A DNA stretch of 64,000 bases from contig NZ_WWCT01000016.1 in NCBI RefSeq assembly GCF_009857605.1, positions 103,167 through 167,166 of the forward strand, in the 5' to 3' direction. Position 1 is the stretch's first letter, and each line of letters starts with the position of its first letter. The notes beneath the pieces are model-generated. The model made no database searches. It worked only from the letters and a program-made list of their open reading frames with translations, and was not told the DNA's origin. Positions 16,817 through 29,900 of the stretch are shown one piece after another. This DNA is from Duganella levis (GTDB lineage Bacteria > Pseudomonadota > Gammaproteobacteria > Burkholderiales > Burkholderiaceae_D). Made by a program: the position numbers and the translations under genes.

Positions 16817-19041
16817 GCGACGACATCATCGACCTGCGCCGCCGCACCATCCTCAGCGCCGGTGCGCTGGTGCTGGGCTTTACCATGCTGCCGCGCCGCG
16901 CGCTGGCGGAATTCAACGGCATGGGCGTGCCGCCGGTCGCCAATAAGGAGCTGGCAGGCAGCCTGCAACGCACGCCCATGCTGGACGCCTGGATCAAGAT
17001 CGCGCCGGACGGCAAGGTCACCGTCTTCACCGGCAAGGTGGAACTGGGCACCGGCGTGCGCACCGCATTGCTGCAAGTAGCGGCCGAACAGCTGGACGTG
17101 GCGCCGGCCGCCGTCAACTTCATCACCGCCGACACCAGCCTGACGCCGAACGAAGGCTTCACCGCCGGCAGCCACACCATGGCGGACAGCGGCACCGCGC
17201 TGCTGAACGCCGCCGCGCAAGTGCGCGCGCTGGTGGTGCAAGGCGCCGCGGCCCAGTTCAAGCTCGCTCCGGAAACGCTCAAGACCAGCAACGGCAAGGT
17301 GATTGCGCCGGATGGCCGCACCATGCATTACGGCGAAGCGGTGAGCGGCATCGACCTGCACCGCGCGGCACAAGTCAAATCGCCGCTGAAGAACGTCAAC
17401 GACTACACGCTGATAGGCCATTCGCTGCCGCGCGTGGACATTCCCGCCAAGCTGACCGGCGGCGCCGCTTATGTGCAGGACATGCGTCCGCCCGGCATGG
17501 TGCACGCGCGCGTGGTGCGTCCTCCGGCCTATGGCGCCAAGCTGCTGTCGGCGGATACCGTCGGCGTGGCGCGCATGCCCGGTGTGCTGAAAGTCCACGT
17601 GGACGGCAATTACCTGGCCGTGATCGCCGACGGCGAATGGCAGGCGATACAAGCCATGCGCGCATTGTCGGCCAGCGCCAAATGGCAACGCGGACCGGCG
17701 CTGCCGTCGCCGGCCAACATCCACGCCACGCTGCGCGCGCTGCCGTCGCAGGACATCGTGATCGACGACAGACACGGTAGCGGCATCAAGCCGGTACTGA
17801 CGCTGAAACGCCGCTACACCAAGCAATACGTGCTGCATGGCTCGATCGGCCCATCGTGTTCGGTGGCGCTGCTAGAGCAAGGCGCCATGACGGTGTGGAC
17901 CCACACGCAAGGCGTCTACCCGCTGCGCGCCGCGCTGGCGGAGATGCTGTCGATGAAGTTTGAACAGGTACGCTGCATTCATACCGAAAGCGCCGGCTGC
18001 TATGGCCAGAATGGCGCTGACGACGTGGCAGCCGATGCCGCCCTTCTGGCGCGCGTCATGCCCGGCCGCCCGGTGCGGGTCCAGCTGATGCGCGACCAGG
18101 AAAACCAGTGGGAGCCCTACGCGCCGGCCATGAGCACCCAACTGGCGGCATCGCTGGACGCCAGCGGCAAGATCTGCGACTGGCAGTACGAATTATGGAG
18201 CGGCTCGCACAACGAACGTCCCGGCAACGCCGGCAAGCTGATACCGGCGCAACTGCTGGCCAAGGCCTTTATCCCGAGTCCCTCGCAACCGATGCCGATG
18301 CCGGAAGGTGGCGGCGACCGCAACGCCATTCCGCTGTACACGCTGCCGCAGGCGAAGATCATCAACCACTTCCTGCCGGTGACGCCGCTGCGCAGTTCCG
18401 CCATGCGTTCGCTGGGTGCGCACATCAACCTGTTCGCGATTGAAGGCATGATGGATGAACTGGCGGCGGCGGCCCATGCCGATCCGGTGGAATTCCGCCT
18501 GCGTCACCTGGACGACCCACGAGCGCGCGACGTCATCGAACGCGCCGCCAAACAGTTCGGCTGGAACCAGCGCCAGCGCCGCCGCGACCATGGTTTCGGC
18601 TTTGCCTTCGGCCAGTACAAGAACATCATGGCGTATGTGGGGCTGGCGGTGGAGGTCCGCGTCGAGCGCAGCACCGGTGCGGTGCACATCGTGCGCGTAA
18701 CGGCGGCGGTGGATTGTGGCCAGGGCGTCAACCCGGACGGCATTCGCAACCAGATTGAAGGCGGCATCCTGCAATCGTCCAGCTGGACGCTGTATGAACA
18801 GCTGCAATTCACGCCGGAAGGCATCACCAGCGTGGACTGGGCCAGCTATCCGATCATGCGTTACTCGAATGTGCCGGACAAGGTCGATGTGATCCTGATC
18901 GACCGTCCCGGCGCGCCACTCCTCGGCGTGGCCGAAGCAGCGCAAGCGCCGATGGCGGGGGCGCTGGGCAACGCACTGGCCGACGCCACCGGCAAACGCT
19001 GGTTCGACTTGCCGCTGGCCGGACCGCAGCTAAGGAGTTAA
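16813..19041 (+). CDS. Tat-exported molybdopterin subunit of isoquinoline 1-oxidoreductase-type enzyme (IorB-like)
   Basis: The 742-residue protein starts with a twin-arginine signal (RRRTILSAGALVLGF, residues ~9-23; likely cleavage near ALA at ~32). The rest matches xanthine-oxidase-family Mo-binding subunits: VFTGKVELGTGVRTAL, TAGSHTMADSGTAL, RVDIPAKLTGGAAYVQDM and the GQGVNPDGIRNQIEGG region. The C-terminal GVAEAAQAP places a Glu where the base that activates water is expected. The ATG at 16813 (ATGA overlap) starts the Tat signal. No XdhC-type sulfuration chaperone is adjacent. The 3' end overlaps the convergent LysR gene by 12 bp. Confidence 0.9.
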   Translation: MSDDIIDLRRRTILSAGALVLGFTMLPRRALAEFNGMGVPPVANKELAGSLQRTPMLDAWIKIAPDGKVTVFTGKVELGTGVRTALLQVAAEQLDVAPAAVNFITADTSLTPNEGFTAGSHTMADSGTALLNAAAQVRALVVQGAAAQFKLAPETLKTSNGKVIAPDGRTMHYGEAVSGIDLHRAAQVKSPLKNVNDYTLIGHSLPRVDIPAKLTGGAAYVQDMRPPGMVHARVVRPPAYGAKLLSADTVGVARMPGVLKVHVDGNYLAVIADGEWQAIQAMRALSASAKWQRGPALPSPANIHATLRALPSQDIVIDDRHGSGIKPVLTLKRRYTKQYVLHGSIGPSCSVALLEQGAMTVWTHTQGVYPLRAALAEMLSMKFEQVRCIHTESAGCYGQNGADDVAADAALLARVMPGRPVRVQLMRDQENQWEPYAPAMSTQLAASLDASGKICDWQYELWSGSHNERPGNAGKLIPAQLLAKAFIPSPSQPMPMPEGGGDRNAIPLYTLPQAKIINHFLPVTPLRSSAMRSLGAHINLFAIEGMMDELAAAAHADPVEFRLRHLDDPRARDVIERAAKQFGWNQRQRRRDHGFGFAFGQYKNIMAYVGLAVEVRVERSTGAVHIVRVTAAVDCGQGVNPDGIRNQIEGGILQSSSWTLYEQLQFTPEGITSVDWASYPIMRYSNVPDKVDVILIDRPGAPLLGVAEAAQAPMAGALGNALADATGKRWFDLPLAGPQLRS

Positions 19042-19914
19042 CAGCTCTTCGACGAAGGCCACAAACGCACGCGCCTTGGCGCTGGCCTTGCGGCCGGCCG
19101 GGAACACCGCCCACAGGTCCATGGCCGGCAGCGTCCAACCGGGCAGCACGCGCTGCACCTGGCCGCTGGCCAGCTCGGGACCGAACATCCACTCCGAGGT
19201 GATGGCGATACCCATATCCGCCAGCACCGCCGCGCGCACGCCCTCAGCCGCCGACACGCGCAAGCGGCCGTCCAGCGTCACCGGTTCCTGCATCTCGCCA
19301 CACTGGAACAGGCAGGTCGCACCGCCACCGGCGCGGTGATACACCACCGCCTGATGCCGCGCCAGATCCGACGGATGGAGCGGCACGCCATGACGTTCCA
19401 GATAGGCCGGCGTGGCCAGCACCGCGCGCGGACTGCGGCTGATACGGCGCGCCGTCATGGCGGAATCGCTCAAGGCGCCGAGACGCAGCGCCACATCGAT
19501 GCCGCCTTCCAGCAGGTCGATATTGCGGTCGTCCAGCACTATATCCAGCGAAATTTGCGGATGCTGGTCGAGAAAGCGCTGTATATGCGGCATGACGTGC
19601 AGCCGCGCCAACGTCACCGGCGCCGTCACCACCAACTTGCCATCCATGCCGGCGCTGGCGCCACGAGCGCTGTTGTCCGCCTCGGCGGCGGCGTCCAGTG
19701 CCCGCCGCGCGCCACGATAATAGGCCAGCCCCGACTCGGTTGGCGTCAGCCCGCGGTTGGAGCGCAGCAGCAGCTGCACGCCAAGATCGGCCTCCAGCTG
19801 CGCCACCACCTTGGAGACACTGGGCTGGCCCACATCCAGGCGGCGGGCGGCGCCCGAAAACGAGCCCGCCTCCACCACATGGACCAGCGTTTCCATCGCC
19901 TGCCATCGGTCCAT
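19030..19914 (-). CDS. LysR-family transcriptional regulator downstream of the ene-reductase
   Basis: The 294-residue protein has the LysR winged helix (residues ~1-60; GSFSGAARRLDVGQPSVSK) and a LysR substrate-binding domain (~90-290). The start is only 2 bp after the ene-reductase stop, so unlike most LysR genes it is co-transcribed with, not divergent from, its likely partner. Its 3' end overlaps the molybdenum dehydrogenase gene by 12 bp. The inducer is unknown; an enone or quinone linked to the ene-reductase is a reasonable guess only. Confidence 0.9.
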   Translation of the reverse strand: MDRWQAMETLVHVVEAGSFSGAARRLDVGQPSVSKVVAQLEADLGVQLLLRSNRGLTPTESGLAYYRGARRALDAAAEADNSARGASAGMDGKLVVTAPVTLARLHVMPHIQRFLDQHPQISLDIVLDDRNIDLLEGGIDVALRLGALSDSAMTARRISRSPRAVLATPAYLERHGVPLHPSDLARHQAVVYHRAGGGATCLFQCGEMQEPVTLDGRLRVSAAEGVRAAVLADMGIAITSEWMFGPELASGQVQRVLPGWTLPAMDLWAVFPAGRKASAKARAFVAFVEELLTP

Positions 19915-19916
19915 GA

Positions 19917-21011
19917 TTAGCCCAGCGTCGGATAGTCGGTGTAACCGCGCTCGGTGCCGCCGTAGAACGAGAACGGATCCGGCTGGTTATACGGGCCACC
20001 GGCGGCAATCCGCGCCACCAGGTCGGGATTGGACACGTACTGGCGGCCAAACGCCACCATATCGGCCTTGCCCTGTTCCACCAGCTGCTGCGCGTCGTCC
20101 GGTGTCAGGCCGGCGTTGGCGATCAACACGCCGCTGTAATTGCTGCGAATGATGTCGAGGATCTTTGGCATATCCGCCACGCCGCCCCAGGCGTTGGTGT
20201 CGGCGCCGTGGATGTAGCCGATGCCGTATTCATTCAGCATGCGCGCCACGTAGCCATAGGTTGCGGCGACATCCGTATCGGTAGCGTTGTTGTAGGCGGC
20301 GTAAGGCGAGATGCGCACGCCTATGCGCTGTTTCGGGAACACCGTCAACACGGCCTCGATCACCAGCCGCAGGAAGCGCGCGCGGTTTTCCACGCTGCCG
20401 CCAAATTCGTCGGTGCGGCGATTGACCAGCGGCGACAGGAACTGCTGCGGCAAGTAGCCGTTGGCAGCGTGGATCTCCACGCCATCCAGCCCGGCGCGTT
20501 TGGCGTTTTCGGCGCCGACGCGGAACTCCTCAACGGCCGCATACACTTCTGCATTGGTCATGGCGCGCGACGGCGAGGCGTAGATGCGGGTGTAGTAGCC
20601 GTTGCGCAGCGCGCCGTAGACCTGCAACAGTCCCAGGTCGTCGTTATAGCCAGATGGCGACAGCGGCTCGGCGCCTTTCAGCAGCGAATACGAGCTTACG
20701 CGGCCGCTATGCCACAGCTGCATGAACATCTTGCCGCCGGCAGCGTGTACCTGCTCGGTGACGCGGCGCCAGCCGGCTACCTGCGCATCGTTATAGATCG
20801 CCGGCGCCAGTTCGAAGGCGGCCGAATTGGGCGACACGTTGGTGGCTTCGGTGATGATCAGCCCCGCCGTGGCGCGCTGCGCATAGTATTCGGCGTTGAG
20901 CGCGACCGGTACGCCATCCTCGCCGGCGCGGGCACGGGTGATCGGCGCCATGGCGATGCGGTTGTTGAAGGTGACGTCGCCGATCTGGATCGATTGCAGT
21001 AGCTGGTTCAT
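19917..21011 (-). CDS. Old Yellow Enzyme family FMN-dependent alkene reductase (NemA/XenB-like)
   Basis: The 364-residue protein matches Old Yellow Enzymes throughout: NNRIAMAPITRARA at the N terminus, ITEATNVSP, MQLWHSGRVS, and the substrate-anion-binding pair His181/Asn184 with catalytic Tyr186 in EIHAANGYLPQQF, followed by NRRTDEFGGSVENRARF. Such enzymes use NAD(P)H to reduce activated alkenes, quinones or nitro compounds in the cytoplasm. It is first in a two-gene unit with the LysR gene and divergent from the TehA-like gene. A palindrome lies in the shared upstream region. Confidence 0.93.
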   Translation of the reverse strand: MNQLLQSIQIGDVTFNNRIAMAPITRARAGEDGVPVALNAEYYAQRATAGLIITEATNVSPNSAAFELAPAIYNDAQVAGWRRVTEQVHAAGGKMFMQLWHSGRVSSYSLLKGAEPLSPSGYNDDLGLLQVYGALRNGYYTRIYASPSRAMTNAEVYAAVEEFRVGAENAKRAGLDGVEIHAANGYLPQQFLSPLVNRRTDEFGGSVENRARFLRLVIEAVLTVFPKQRIGVRISPYAAYNNATDTDVAATYGYVARMLNEYGIGYIHGADTNAWGGVADMPKILDIIRSNYSGVLIANAGLTPDDAQQLVEQGKADMVAFGRQYVSNPDLVARIAAGGPYNQPDPFSFYGGTERGYTDYPTLG

Positions 21012-21094
21012 GGTAATGACTCCGGGTGAGTAGTAGATGAGTCACTGTACCGCCTGCGCCGCGCGGCGATAAGACGGCGCGGCTCATCAACACC

Positions 21095-21111
21095 TTTGCG
21101 CAAAGCGCAAA
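21095..21111. promoter_or_regulatory. candidate operator between ene-reductase and TehA-like genes
   Basis: Perfect 7-bp inverted repeat TTTGCGC-AAA-GCGCAAA, 84 bp upstream of the ene-reductase start and 118 bp upstream of the tehA-like start. The intergenic region of 217 bp holds no other gene. The site could serve the LysR regulator of the ene-reductase unit or the GlxA regulator downstream of tehA. Confidence 0.4.
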
Positions 21112-21228
21112 AATCAGCACAGACCGGATTCGGTGCTACATTGGCAGGATTCGATCCATCTGACTGATTTATGCCGCCGGCAGTAGCGCCTAAAATCGAC
21201 ACATCGATCACTTACTGCCACCAACATC

Positions 21229-22203
21229 ATGAAAACCAAACTGCTACCCGCATCATTCTTCGCCCTTACATTGGGGTTGGCCGAAACCGGCAATGCCTGG
21301 CGCTTCGCCCACAACCTGTGGGCCTTGCCGCCGCTGGCGGGCGAACTGCTGCAAGCACTGGCCGTGCTGTCCTTCCTGGTATTTGGCGCGCTGTACGCGC
21401 ACAAATGGCTGGCGCACAGCGCTGCCGCCATCGCCGAGACGCGCGACCCGGTGCAATCGTCCTTCCTGGCGCTGATCCCGGAATCGCTGATCCTGGTGGC
21501 GCTGGCGCTGCAACCGTATGCACTGTCCAGCGCCAAGCCGCTGTTCTGGATCGGCTCCGCCGCCAACGTCGCTTACGGCGCATGGCGCATGGCCGCGCAC
21601 TGGAGCAGCCAGCGTGACGCCGCGCAGATCGTGCCGCCGCTGTACCTGCCCTACACCGCCAGCGTGTTGGTGAACGCCCTCGCCGCCGGCATCTTCGGCT
21701 ATACCGACTACGGCTGGATGCTGTTCGGCGCCGGCGGCATCTCGTGGCTGATACTCGATTCGACCATCACCCACCAGTTGATGACCGGCGGCCTGTCCGA
21801 CAAGACCCGCAACTTCATGGGCATCTACAGCGCGCCACCGGTGGTTGCGCTGGTCGCCTACCAGATACTGAGCGGCGCCAGCGTCAATCCCGCCATCACT
21901 TACGCGCTGGCCGGCTATTCGCTGTTCGTGTTTGCAGGCCTGGCACTGGCCATGCCTTGGTTGGCGCAGCAGGATTTCGCGCCGGGCTATTGGGCCTACA
22001 CCTTCGGCCTTGCCACGCTGGGTCAAGGGCTGATGCTGATGGCGGAACATCAGGGCAGCATGCTGCTGCAAGCCGTCGCCGGTGTCGTCTTCGCCGCCAC
22101 TCTGCTGCTGGTGCTGTATGTGGCTTGGGGTTCATTGCGATTGCTGGCGCGCGGCAGCTACTTCCCGACCGCGCCACTGCCGGTGGTGGGGCGGGCATCT
22201 TGA
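21229..22203 (+). CDS. TehA/SLAC1-like TDT-family transporter
   Basis: The 324-residue integral membrane protein has about ten hydrophobic segments and the TDT-family opening LPASFFALTLGLAETGNAWR, with a Phe-rich first half like TehA. Family members move dicarboxylates, sulfite, chloride or related anions, and E. coli TehA at high copy gives tellurite resistance. Which anion is moved here cannot be told. Its last codons overlap the TTG start of the GlxA-type regulator, so the pair is translationally coupled. Confidence 0.82.
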   Translation: MKTKLLPASFFALTLGLAETGNAWRFAHNLWALPPLAGELLQALAVLSFLVFGALYAHKWLAHSAAAIAETRDPVQSSFLALIPESLILVALALQPYALSSAKPLFWIGSAANVAYGAWRMAAHWSSQRDAAQIVPPLYLPYTASVLVNALAAGIFGYTDYGWMLFGAGGISWLILDSTITHQLMTGGLSDKTRNFMGIYSAPPVVALVAYQILSGASVNPAITYALAGYSLFVFAGLALAMPWLAQQDFAPGYWAYTFGLATLGQGLMLMAEHQGSMLLQAVAGVVFAATLLLVLYVAWGSLRLLARGSYFPTAPLPVVGRAS

Positions 22204-23158
22204 AAACCCTCGCGCTCGTGCTGTTCCCCGGCGTGCAGTCGCTGGACGTCTCCGGCCCGATGGACGTTTTCGCCGAATCCAACGCCTTCCTGCCGCCGCA
22301 GCAGCACTACCGCCTGATCACCATCGGCACCACGCCGGCGCCGATTCGCGCCTCCAACGGCCAGCAGCTCGGCTATGACCTGACGCTGGATGCAGCGGGC
22401 ACGGACTACGACATTGTGCTGGTGGCGGGCGGCCCGCAACTGGCGCAGCAAGCGGACAATCAGCAGCTCTCGGCCTGGCTGCGCGAAGTGGCGCAGACGG
22501 TGCCGCGCTACGGCTCCATCTGCACCGGCGCCTACCTGCTGGGACGCGCCGGCCTGCTGGACGGCAAACGCGCCACCACCCACTGGAGCGACGCCGCCCG
22601 CCTGGCGGTGGAATTCCCGCTGGCCCAGGTCGAGCATGACCGCATCCACGTGCGTGACGGCCGCCTGGTGACGTCGGCCGGCGTCACCGCCGGCATCGAC
22701 CTGGCACTGGCGCTGGTGGCTGAAGACCACGGCCAGGCGGTCGCGCTGGCGGCGGCCAAGCGCCTGCTGGTGCTGGCACAGCGCCAGGGCGGCCAGTCGC
22801 AATTCAGTCCCTATCTGTCGGAGGCATCGACGCCCGACGCACTGGCCACCATCATCCAGCGCCATGTGATGGACAATCTGGCGCAGCCGCTGTCGGTGGA
22901 ACAGTTGTCCGCCGTCGCCGGCATGAGCACGCGCAGCTTCGCGCGCCAGTTCGTCAAGGAGATGGGAGTTACGCCGGCGGAATTCGTCCAGCGCGCCCGC
23001 GTGGATGCGGCGCGCAATCTGCTGGAGGGCAGCGAACTGGCCCTGAAGACCATCGCCTACCGCTGCGGCTTTGGCAGTCCGGCGCGCATGCGGCTGGTGT
23101 TCGCGCAGCGCTTCGGCGTTACACCCAACCAGTATCGCGACAGCTTCCGCGTCGGCGG

Positions 23159-23162
<4 letters not shown>
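22200..23162 (+). CDS. GlxA-family transcriptional regulator (DJ-1/PfpI + AraC)
   Basis: The 320-residue protein has an N-terminal DJ-1/PfpI-like domain (~1-190; the nucleophile-elbow Cys is present in SICTGAYLLG) and a C-terminal AraC helix-turn-helix pair (~220-315; LSAVAGMSTRSFARQF and IAYRCGFGSPARMRLVF). The start is inferred as the TTG at 22200, overlapping the transporter stop (TTGA) with a G-rich sequence before it. No ATG lies suitably close to the domain start. Many relatives regulate genes for quaternary amines or amides. It ends 4 bp into the convergent hybrid kinase gene. Confidence 0.87.
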
Positions 23163-26833
<3,671 letters not shown>

Positions 26834-26969
26834 GGGGATGCCTTCTGGTGGGCGCGTAGACATGGGAGTAACAGCCATTCATGATTTACAATATTTTCAA
26901 GCTTACCATGCCACTGCTGAGATCCAGCGCGACATTGACTTTGACGGGTGCGCCCCAATCATCTCCCTT

Positions 26970-29900
26970 ATGACAGAAGCCATGCCCGCCGCTCACGCGC
27001 ACCACTTCCACCCTGCCGTCTCGGCATGGTTCGACGCGGCCTTTGCCGGCGCCACCGAAGCGCAGCGACAGGCCTGGCCGCACATTCAGGCCGGCCGCAC
27101 CACGCTGATCGCCGCGCCGACCGGTTCCGGCAAGACGCTGACCGCCTTCCTGGCCGCCATCGACGCGCTGGTGCGCGAGAGCCGCAACGCGCCACTGCCG
27201 GATGAGACGCGGGTGCTGTACGTGTCGCCGCTGAAGGCGCTGTCGAACGACATTCGCGTCAACCTGCTGGCGCCACTGGAAGGCATCGGCCGCGAATTGG
27301 AAGCCATGGACCAGCCGCCGCACGGCATTCGCACCGCCGTGCGCACCGGCGACACCACCCAGGCCGAACGCAACGCCATGCGCCGGCGCGCACCGCACAT
27401 CCTGGTGTCGACGCCGGAATCGCTGTACGTGCTGCTGGGTTCCGACAGTGGCCGCGCCATGCTGGCCAGCGCGCGCACCGTGATCGTCGACGAGATCCAC
27501 GCGGTAGCCGGCAGCAAGCGTGGCAGCCACCTTTCCCTCAGTCTGGAGCGGCTCGACGCGCTGTGCGCGCGGCCGCCGGTGCGGGTCGGCCTGTCGGCCA
27601 CGCAGAAACCGATATCGGCGGTGGCCAACTTCCTGGCCGGCGCCGGGCGGCCGTGCGCGGTGGTGGACGTGGGCCATGTGCGCGCGCGGGACCTCAACCT
27701 GGAACTGCCGCCGGTGCCGCTGGAGGCTGTGATGGCCAACGACGTGTGGGAACGCGTCTACGACCGCCTGGCCGAGCTGACGGTCATGCATCGCACCACT
27801 CTGGTCTTCGTCAACACGCGGCGCATGGCCGAACGCATGGCGCGCCATCTGGCCGACCGTCTCGGCGCCGAACACGTGGCGGCACATCACGGCAGCCTGG
27901 CCAAGGAATACCGGCTCGACGCGGAGCAGCGCCTCAAACGCGGCGAGTTGCAGGTGCTGATCGCCACCGCGTCGTTGGAGCTGGGCATCGACATCGGCGA
28001 CGTGGATCTGGTGTGCCAGATTGGTTCGCCGCGGAGCATCGCCTCGTTCCTGCAACGCGTTGGGCGTTCGGGCCACCACGTGGGCGGCCTGCCAAAGGGC
28101 CGGCTGTTCCCGACCTCGCGCGACGATCTGATTGAATGCACAGCGCTGCTGGACTGCGTGCGCCGCAATGAGCTGGACGCGCTGCGCATTCCACCCGCGC
28201 CGCTGGACGTGATGGCGCAGCAGATCGTGGCGGAAGTGGCCTGCCGCGAGTGGCGCGAGGATGAGCTGTTTGCCCTGCTGCGGCAGGCGTCGCCTTATGC
28301 GCAACTGGACCGCCAGCATTATGACGATGTGCTGCACATGCTCACTGATGGCTACACCAGCCGCCAAGGCGTGCGCGGCTCCTATCTGCACCGCGACACG
28401 GTGAGCGGCACGCTGCGCGGACGGCGCGGCGGCAAGATGACGGCGGTGATGTCCGGCGGGACCATCCCGGACAATGCCGATTACACGGTGCTGCTGGAGC
28501 CGCAGGGCCAGAATATCGGCACGGTGCATGAGGACTTTGCGGTCGAGAGCCTGGCCGGCGATGTTTTCCAGCTTGGGAACACGTCGTATCGCATCCAGCG
28601 GATTGAGGCCGGCAAGGTGCGGGTGGAGGATGCGCACGGCGCGGCGCCGAATATTCCGTTCTGGCTGGGCGAGGCGCCGGGCCGCACCGACGAACTGTCG
28701 ATCGGCGTGGCGCGCCTGCGCGGTGAGATTGACCGGCTGCTGGCCGGCGATGGTGACGGTGATGGCGAGGCCGCGCTGGAACGCGTGGTCGATTGGCTGG
28801 CCGAGCATCTGGGCCTGCGCGATGATGCGGCGCGTCAGATCGCCGATTACATGGCGCGTTCGCGTGCCACGCTGGGTGCCCTGCCAACGCGCGATACGCT
28901 GGTGATGGAGCGCTTCTTCGACGAATCGGGCGGCATGCAGCTGGTGGTGCATGCGCCTTACGGCAGCCGCGTCAACCGCGCCTGGGGACTGGCGCTGCGC
29001 AAGCGATTCTGCCGCACGTTTAACTTTGAATTGCAGGCGGCGGCCACCGAGGATGCGATTGTGCTGTCACTGTCGGAGAGTCACAGTTTTCCGCTGGATG
29101 AGGTGTGGCGCTATCTGCGGTCCAACACGGCCGAGCATATTCTGATTCAGGCTTTGCTGGATGCGCCGCTGTTCAATGTGCGGTGGCGCTGGAACGCGAC
29201 CACGTCGCTGGCCTTGCCGCGCTTTGCCGGCGGCCGCAAGGTAGCGCCACAGCTGATGCGCATGAAGAGCGACGATTTGCTGGCGGCGGTGTTCCCCGAT
29301 CAGGCAGCGTGCCTGGAGAATATCGTCGGCGAGCGTGAGCTGCCAAGTCATCCGCTGGTGGATCAGACGCTGGACGATTGCCTGCATGAGGCGATGGACA
29401 GCGAAGGCTGGCTGGCGCTGTTGCGGCGCATGGAGGCTGGCGAGGTGCGGCTGCTGTCACGCGATCTGCCTGCGCCGTCACCGCTGGCGATGGAGATTCT
29501 GAATGCACGGCCGTATGCGTTTCTGGACGATGCGCCGCTGGAGGAACGGCGCGCGCAGGCGGTGATCAACCGGCGCTGGACCGATCCGGCGTCCACTGAT
29601 GATCTGGGTGCGCTCGATGCCGGCGCGATTGCGGCGGTGGCGGAGGAAGCCTGGCCGTCAGTGCGCAATGGCGACGAGATGCATGAGGCGTTGATGTCAC
29701 TGGCTTGCGTGACGCAGGAGGAAGCGGCACGCGCGGAAAGCTGGCCTGCATGGCTGGACAGCCTCGCCGCCACCGGCCGCGCCACGCGCCTGCGCGACGC
29801 CACTAGCGGCGCCGACCTGTGGGTAGCGCTGGAGCGGCTTCCGTGCCTGAGCGCAGCCTATCCAGCGGCCACCACCACGCCGTCACTGACAGCTCACCTG

